The notes under the pieces are model-generated. The model ran no database searches and had not been told where the DNA came from. It worked only from the letters and a program-made list of their open reading frames with translations. A DNA stretch of 64,000 bases from Mageeibacillus sp. UBA4314 (GTDB taxonomy: Bacteria > Bacillota > Clostridia > Saccharofermentanales > Saccharofermentanaceae): positions 70,028 to 134,027 of the forward strand of contig DGUI01000033.1 of NCBI GenBank assembly GCA_002394605.1, read 5' to 3'. A program made the translations under genes and the position numbers. This document shows positions 60,072-64,000 of this stretch, one piece after another. Numbering within the stretch: the stretch's first letter is position 1; the number at the start of each line of letters is the position of its first letter.

Positions 60072-60986
60072 ATGGGTTTATTTGATGCTTTTAAGAGAGG
60101 TCTTGATAAGACTCGCAAATTCTTTGGAGGCGGGTTCACAAAGATCGCCGCTATGACCGGTCACTTTGACGAAGACCAGCTCGACGAACTTGAGGAACTG
60201 ATGGTCCGTGCAGACTGCGGTGTTCCCGCCAGCATGGACATAATCGACAGGGTCAAGGAAGATATCAAGAAGAGCGGCGATAACAGCAAGGAAGCTGTTT
60301 TGAATTCAGTTAAGACCAGGATGATCGAGATCCTTGGAGAGAAGTCCACATATGAGTTAGTGCCCGGTAAGCTTAATATCCTGCTTCTTGTAGGTGTTAA
60401 CGGTACGGGTAAGACTACAACGGCCGGCAAGCTTGCGGCACGCTATAAGGCTGAAGGTAAGAAAGTAATAATCGCTGCTGCCGATACTTTCAGGGCGGCT
60501 GCCGTTGAACAGATCAAGGTGTGGGGTGAGAGGACAGGAACTACTGTCATTTCACAGGGTTCTGACGGATCAGATCCTGCAGCCGTTGTCTATGATTCGG
60601 TACACGCTGCGATCGCGCGTAAAGCAGATATACTTATCGTTGATACTGCCGGAAGGCTTCATAACAAGAAGAACCTCATGGAAGAACTCGGTAAGATCAA
60701 GAGGATCATCGGCAGGGAGGCTCCTGACAGCGTAGTTAAGTCCATGCTCATCATCGATGCCACTACAGGCCAGAACGGCGTTCTGCAGGCTCAGAGCTTC
60801 TCAGAGGTAGTAGATCTTGATTATCTTGGCGTAACCAAACTCGACGGCAGTGCCAAGGGAGGCGTTATCATCGCTGTTGCCTATATCTGTAAGGTTCCTG
60901 TCGTATTGGCAGGGCTCGGTGAAGGTATAGAGGATCTTGTTGATTTTGATCCGGAGATATTTGTGGATTCGCTGATAGAAGAATAA
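60072..60986 (+). CDS. ftsY: Signal recognition particle receptor FtsY
   Basis: 304 residues. Lacks the long acidic A domain of E. coli, as in many Firmicutes. NG domain with P-loop GVNGTGKTTT (108-117), DTFRAAAVEQ, DTAGRLHNK, TKLDGSAKGG. GTPase that docks SRP-ribosome complexes at the membrane. aggaggata precedes ATG. rnc-smc-ftsY is a conserved order. Confidence 0.96.
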   Translation: MGLFDAFKRGLDKTRKFFGGGFTKIAAMTGHFDEDQLDELEELMVRADCGVPASMDIIDRVKEDIKKSGDNSKEAVLNSVKTRMIEILGEKSTYELVPGKLNILLLVGVNGTGKTTTAGKLAARYKAEGKKVIIAAADTFRAAAVEQIKVWGERTGTTVISQGSDGSDPAAVVYDSVHAAIARKADILIVDTAGRLHNKKNLMEELGKIKRIIGREAPDSVVKSMLIIDATTGQNGVLQAQSFSEVVDLDYLGVTKLDGSAKGGVIIAVAYICKVPVVLAGLGEGIEDLVDFDPEIFVDSLIEE

Positions 60987-61104
60987 TAATCCAAGTGTTT
61001 GTGCATGTTGGAGTTTTTGTATGCTCATTTTTGTGAGCCATGTTTTGATGTGAAGATATACACTAAAGGTGGTGTCATATAATTCTTTTCAAGGGGGTAT
61101 GATT

Positions 61105-61914
61105 ATGAGTTCAGGTTTGAAGAAAACAGTTTCTGTATTGATGACTGTTAGTACGTTAGTTTGTATCATTCCTTGCCAGGTCTTTGCTGCAAGTAAAGGT
61201 TGGGTTGAAGTCAGTACTGGTAAAGACGGTCTTCCGGAGTATCGTTATTACACTACTTCAACTAAATATGCTAAGGGGTGGAAGAAGATCGAGGGATGTT
61301 GGTACTACTTTGACAAAGATGACGGTATAATGGTCCGCAAACATAAAGGCGATACCAAGATCTACAAAAAGGTAGAAGGCAAGAAGTATTGCTTTGATAC
61401 CAAAGGGAAGATGCAGAACGGATGGAAGAAGAGTGGTTCCAATTATACTTTCTTTACTTCCAAAGGACCCATGATAAAGAAGGGACTGCAGAAGGCTAAT
61501 GGTAAGTACTACTACTTTGTTTCTGAGAATGGTGTGAATGTCAGGATAGACGGACATAATTATAAGAAATATGGAGGTATGCAGGGAATTGGTTGGAGCA
61601 GTAGTTTTATAGGTTTTTTTTCTTCCAAGTATTACACATACAAAGGGCATATTTATGATATTGAGAAGGGTAAAGCTGCCAAAGGTTGGATCGAGAATGA
61701 ACCTCTTTTGACTACAAGTGGAACATTTGACTTCTATTGCAGTGCAAAAGGCGAGTTGACCACCGGATGGAAGAAGATAAAGGGAAAGTGGTATTATTTT
61801 TATCCTAGAGATACCGGTGATTATTATAAGTACCAGATGATCTATGATTGTACCCTTAAAATTGGCGGCAAAAAGTATAAATTCAATTCAAAGGGTGTTT
61901 GTACTAATCCCTGA
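61105..61914 (+). CDS. Secreted cell-wall-binding repeat protein (paralogue 1)
   Basis: 269 residues. Signal peptide LKKTVSVLMTVSTLVCIIPCQVFA, then tandem choline/glucan-binding-type repeats with the GWKKIEGCWYYFDKDD pattern (about 7 units: GWKKI..WYYF, KKVEGKKYCFDTKGKMQNGW, GLQKANGKYYYF, GWKKIKGKWYYF). No catalytic domain. Such proteins stick to teichoic-acid choline or glycans on the surface. ATG 61105 is 7 bases from aaggggg. Paralogue at 62949-63752 shares signal and C-terminus (KKYKFNSKGVCTNP). Confidence 0.87.
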   Translation: MSSGLKKTVSVLMTVSTLVCIIPCQVFAASKGWVEVSTGKDGLPEYRYYTTSTKYAKGWKKIEGCWYYFDKDDGIMVRKHKGDTKIYKKVEGKKYCFDTKGKMQNGWKKSGSNYTFFTSKGPMIKKGLQKANGKYYYFVSENGVNVRIDGHNYKKYGGMQGIGWSSSFIGFFSSKYYTYKGHIYDIEKGKAAKGWIENEPLLTTSGTFDFYCSAKGELTTGWKKIKGKWYYFYPRDTGDYYKYQMIYDCTLKIGGKKYKFNSKGVCTNP

Positions 61915-61928
61915 TATAGTTGGTTATT

Positions 61929-62909
61929 ATGAGAAAGAATAATTACACAGCTAAAACTATTTGTCTGGCATCACTGATGGTATCGGTGATGCCTTTTATG
62001 TTCGGATGCAAGTCTGAAGAGGCCAAGGATACGGGTGCTGTTACAACAACTGCCTCTGAAACCACAACGGAAGCAACGACAGAAGCTACAACTGAAGCTA
62101 CCACTTCAGAAACAACTGCAGAAACAAGTGCCGCTTCCGTCGTGCCCGCCGGTTTTGTCGGTAAGTGGAAGTGTGAGCCAACAGCCTCAGACGGGGAGAC
62201 TGATACAAGCTTTTATGCAATGTATATCCGCGGTGACGGTTACTTCAGCATGTATGATGAGGGTGCCGGCAATCCCGGTATATCAGGCTATATGAGTAAT
62301 GATACAGGAAGTTCCGTTTACTGCAGGTTCAATCAGGATGATTTCGATGTTCCGTTCTGTTGGACTATCGAGACTGCTGATGATACGCTTGATTACGAAC
62401 TGACAGGTGATGTCCTGAAGCTTGGTCATAATGATGTATGGATGACGTTTAACCGCGAGGAAGCTGCTTATGAGAATACTCCTGAGCCGCTGGATGAACT
62501 GTTGACGATTGATATCCCGTCTGAGTTCGAATTGGAGATGGAGTATAACCTTGATGACGTTGCCTGGAATCCAATCGTGCAGAAAGCTTACTCAAACGAT
62601 AAGTATGGTTACTTATCATATGCTATCCATTCATATAATGAAGTGGACTGCCTCAGAGGATACGGCGAGAAGGCTGATATCGAAGGTGATATCAGTGCTC
62701 TGCAGAATAAGCGTGAGATCACGATAGACGGGGAGACCGGTTATATTGGAACCATGGAATCTGATGATATGCCTGATATGGTGTTGGTCGCTTATGTGAC
62801 TCATGGTGATTACTCATTCGAATTCCGCCTTACCAATTATGATGAACAGGTAACTGAAGAACAGACAAAAGGATTTGAGAATATATTAAGCTCCGTTAAG
62901 TTCAGATAG
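61929..62909 (+). CDS. Lipoprotein with Thr-rich stalk
   Basis: 326 residues. Lipobox FMFGC (Cys27). A Thr/Glu/Ala stalk follows (about 37-68, repeated TTEA units), then a beta domain (FVGKWKCEPTASDGETD, about 75-175, lipocalin-like) and a C-terminal alpha/beta domain. Function unknown; sits between the two repeat-protein paralogues. No good Shine-Dalgarno before ATG 61929; a TTG at 61920 is a weak alternative. Confidence 0.72.
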   Translation: MRKNNYTAKTICLASLMVSVMPFMFGCKSEEAKDTGAVTTTASETTTEATTEATTEATTSETTAETSAASVVPAGFVGKWKCEPTASDGETDTSFYAMYIRGDGYFSMYDEGAGNPGISGYMSNDTGSSVYCRFNQDDFDVPFCWTIETADDTLDYELTGDVLKLGHNDVWMTFNREEAAYENTPEPLDELLTIDIPSEFELEMEYNLDDVAWNPIVQKAYSNDKYGYLSYAIHSYNEVDCLRGYGEKADIEGDISALQNKREITIDGETGYIGTMESDDMPDMVLVAYVTHGDYSFEFRLTNYDEQVTEEQTKGFENILSSVKFR

Positions 62910-62948
62910 TGATACAATTAAATCATTATCAGAATGGGAGGCATAAAT

Positions 62949-63752
62949 ATGGGAATCTCTTTGAAGAAAACGATCTCTTCATTAATGATCGTTGCCATGC
63001 TTGTATGTATCATTCCGTGTCAGGTATTTGCAGCAGGTAAGACTGGCTGGAGGAAAGTCGGTGAGGAAGATTACCGCTATTACATTACTCCGACCAAGTA
63101 TGCAACAGGATGGAAGAAGATCAACGGGTATTGGTATTATTTCGGCAAGGACGGATTAAGATATCATAAGCTCAAGAATCCCGGTTACACGTTGGATTTT
63201 GGCGGAAGGGTCATTGATGATAAGGACTACTATTTTACGACTTCCGGCAAAATGAGATCAAGCACCTGGATATGGGTGGAAGGTCTGTATCACGGTTACA
63301 TCTATGTCAAGAAAGATGGTACCCCGATCGAGAAGCCCGGCTGGCATAAGGTAAAAGGCAAATGGTATTACTTTATTTATTCTGACGGCTATTGCTTCAG
63401 GTATGACAAGAATACTGTAAGCAGCGATTTCAACAGAGGCTATGCCATTTACAAAGGACATTTCATCAATCCTAACGGATCAGCAAAGAAGAAGGGCTGG
63501 TGGAATGCCGGAGGTAAGAATGCCGGTGGAACATATTATGACTATTGGTATTATTTTAAGGACAACAAGGGCAAAGCTGCTAAGGGCTGGGCTAAGATCA
63601 AGGGCAAATGGTATTATTTTGCACCCAAGGAGATGACGTCTTCAAAACAGGGATACCACTTCCTCAAATACATGATGGTCCATGACTGTTCGATCAAGAT
63701 CAACGGGAAGAAGTACAAGTTCAACTCGAAAGGTGTCTGCACGAATCCCTGA
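62949..63752 (+). CDS. Secreted cell-wall-binding repeat protein (paralogue 2)
   Basis: 267 residues. Signal peptide LKKTISSLMIVAMLVCIIPCQVFAAG nearly the same as paralogue 1, then repeats GWKKINGYWYYFGKDG, GWHKVKGKWYYFIYSDG, GWAKIKGKWYYFAPKE, and identical C-terminal NGKKYKFNSKGVCTNP. gggaggcataaat before ATG 62949. Probably arose by duplication together with or around the lipoprotein gene. Confidence 0.87.
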   Translation: MGISLKKTISSLMIVAMLVCIIPCQVFAAGKTGWRKVGEEDYRYYITPTKYATGWKKINGYWYYFGKDGLRYHKLKNPGYTLDFGGRVIDDKDYYFTTSGKMRSSTWIWVEGLYHGYIYVKKDGTPIEKPGWHKVKGKWYYFIYSDGYCFRYDKNTVSSDFNRGYAIYKGHFINPNGSAKKKGWWNAGGKNAGGTYYDYWYYFKDNKGKAAKGWAKIKGKWYYFAPKEMTSSKQGYHFLKYMMVHDCSIKINGKKYKFNSKGVCTNP

Positions 63753-63785
63753 TAAGCTTTGAGCTTTAAGACCAACATAACACAA

Positions 63786-63816
63786 ACAAAAAGGCTGTCA
63801 CATGAGTGACAGCCTT
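63786..63816 (-). terminator. Terminator of tRNA-Lys
   Basis: Stem aaggctgtca / tgacagcctt; on the minus strand it ends in TTTTTGTTTGT. It may also stop plus-strand transcripts coming from 62949-63752. Confidence 0.8.
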
Positions 63817-63821
63817 CTTAC

Positions 63822-63897
63822 TGGTGCACCTTCAGGGACTCGAACCCGGGGCCCACTGATTAAGAGTCAGTTGCTCTACCATCTGAGCTAAAGGTGC
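63822..63897 (-). tRNA. tRNA-Lys (anticodon CTT)
   Basis: 76 bases on the minus strand with encoded CCA. Acceptor gcacctt/aaggtgc, anticodon stem actga/tcagt with loop ctcttaa (anticodon CTT), T-loop ttcgagt. One T-stem pair (C50-T64) is mismatched. Confidence 0.95.
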
Positions 63898-63922
63898 GTG
63901 TTCTGTTCAAAACAGCAAATGA

Positions 63923-63950
63923 ATTATAACACCCTAACGATTATTGTCAA
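63923..63950 (-). promoter_or_regulatory. Promoter of tRNA-Lys
   Basis: Minus strand TTGACA (63950-63945), 16-base spacer, TATAAT (63928-63923), about 26 bases before the tRNA. The rest to 64000 shows no gene. Confidence 0.8.
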
Positions 63951-64000
63951 GCACTAAATATAAATTTTATAATTCGCTGAAGTGAAAAGTTAATTTCTAC

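Noticed and set aside
61005..61082. 25-codon ORF upstream of the first repeat protein
   Set aside because: No ribosome site and no recognisable product; kept only as a possible relic.
62030..62135. Short repeats that could suggest a CRISPR or tandem array
   Set aside because: They are in-frame Thr/Glu/Ala codons of a lipoprotein stalk without spacers. No CRISPR array or cas gene was seen in the window.

Overview
Organism. The gene content and signals point to a strictly anaerobic, Gram-positive member of the Bacillota (class Clostridia), probably a gut or rumen fermenter. Supporting genes are recA-recX with a Gram-positive LexA box, acpP-rnc-smc-ftsY and rimO-pgsA core clusters, an agr (LytTR/AgrB) peptide-signalling locus, an indolepyruvate:ferredoxin oxidoreductase, a flavodiiron protein, choline-binding-like cell-wall repeats and many AGGAGG Shine-Dalgarno sites. 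The genus cannot be fixed from the sequence alone.

Layout. 1-2480: end of an unidentified gene, a BlaI/M56 regulator-protease pair and a membrane protein. 2481-3777: mostly non-coding, with a decayed ORF, two solo ends of an IS3-type element and a compact locus that looks like a type I toxin-antitoxin (42-aa hydrophobic peptide plus convergent antisense RNA). 3778-8269: transglutaminase-like lipoprotein, acyl-CoA ligase and sodium/solute symporter. 8450-12941 (minus strand): iorA-iorB-thioesterase-paaK-ACT operon for aryl/2-oxo-acid oxidation. 13147-16008: three-gene fumarate reductase/succinate dehydrogenase. 16010-18573 (minus): three-gene ABC exporter. 18688-26098: AraC regulator, ABC-2 exporter, NarL-type two-component system, two tiny membrane proteins and a PstS-like protein.

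Accessory island, about 26140-40858. It starts at tRNA-Leu(CAA) with an IS3-orfA remnant directly after it and reads as more AT-rich. It carries a full agr system (response regulator, GHKL kinase, AgrB, a previously unremarked AgrD), a tandem LytTR operator, a small secreted protein, a lipoprotein and a lantibiotic-immunity-like ABC transporter. A HAD hydrolase and an unknown 225-aa helical protein follow. Then comes a second, degraded copy of the same plan: agrB without its N-terminal half, an intact agrD with the same predicted pheromone, a small secreted protein, lipoproteins, an HTH regulator and finally a signal-peptide stub fused to a 5'-truncated ABC ATPase.

40922-64000 is mostly core: flavodiiron protein, beta-propeller lipoprotein, ppx-ppk1 polyphosphate pair, galM, ilvE, metallo-beta-lactamase-fold and cyclase-family enzymes, recA-recX, GNAT, AlkD-like, rimO-pgsA, acpP-rnc-smc-ftsY, two paralogous cell-wall-repeat proteins around a Thr-rich lipoprotein, and tRNA-Lys(CTT) on the minus strand.

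A recurring signal is the extended -10 promoter (TGnTATAAT). In at least three cases it sits so close to the start codon that the transcript should be leaderless or nearly so (sdhC-like, NarL-type kinase, smc; rimO is close).
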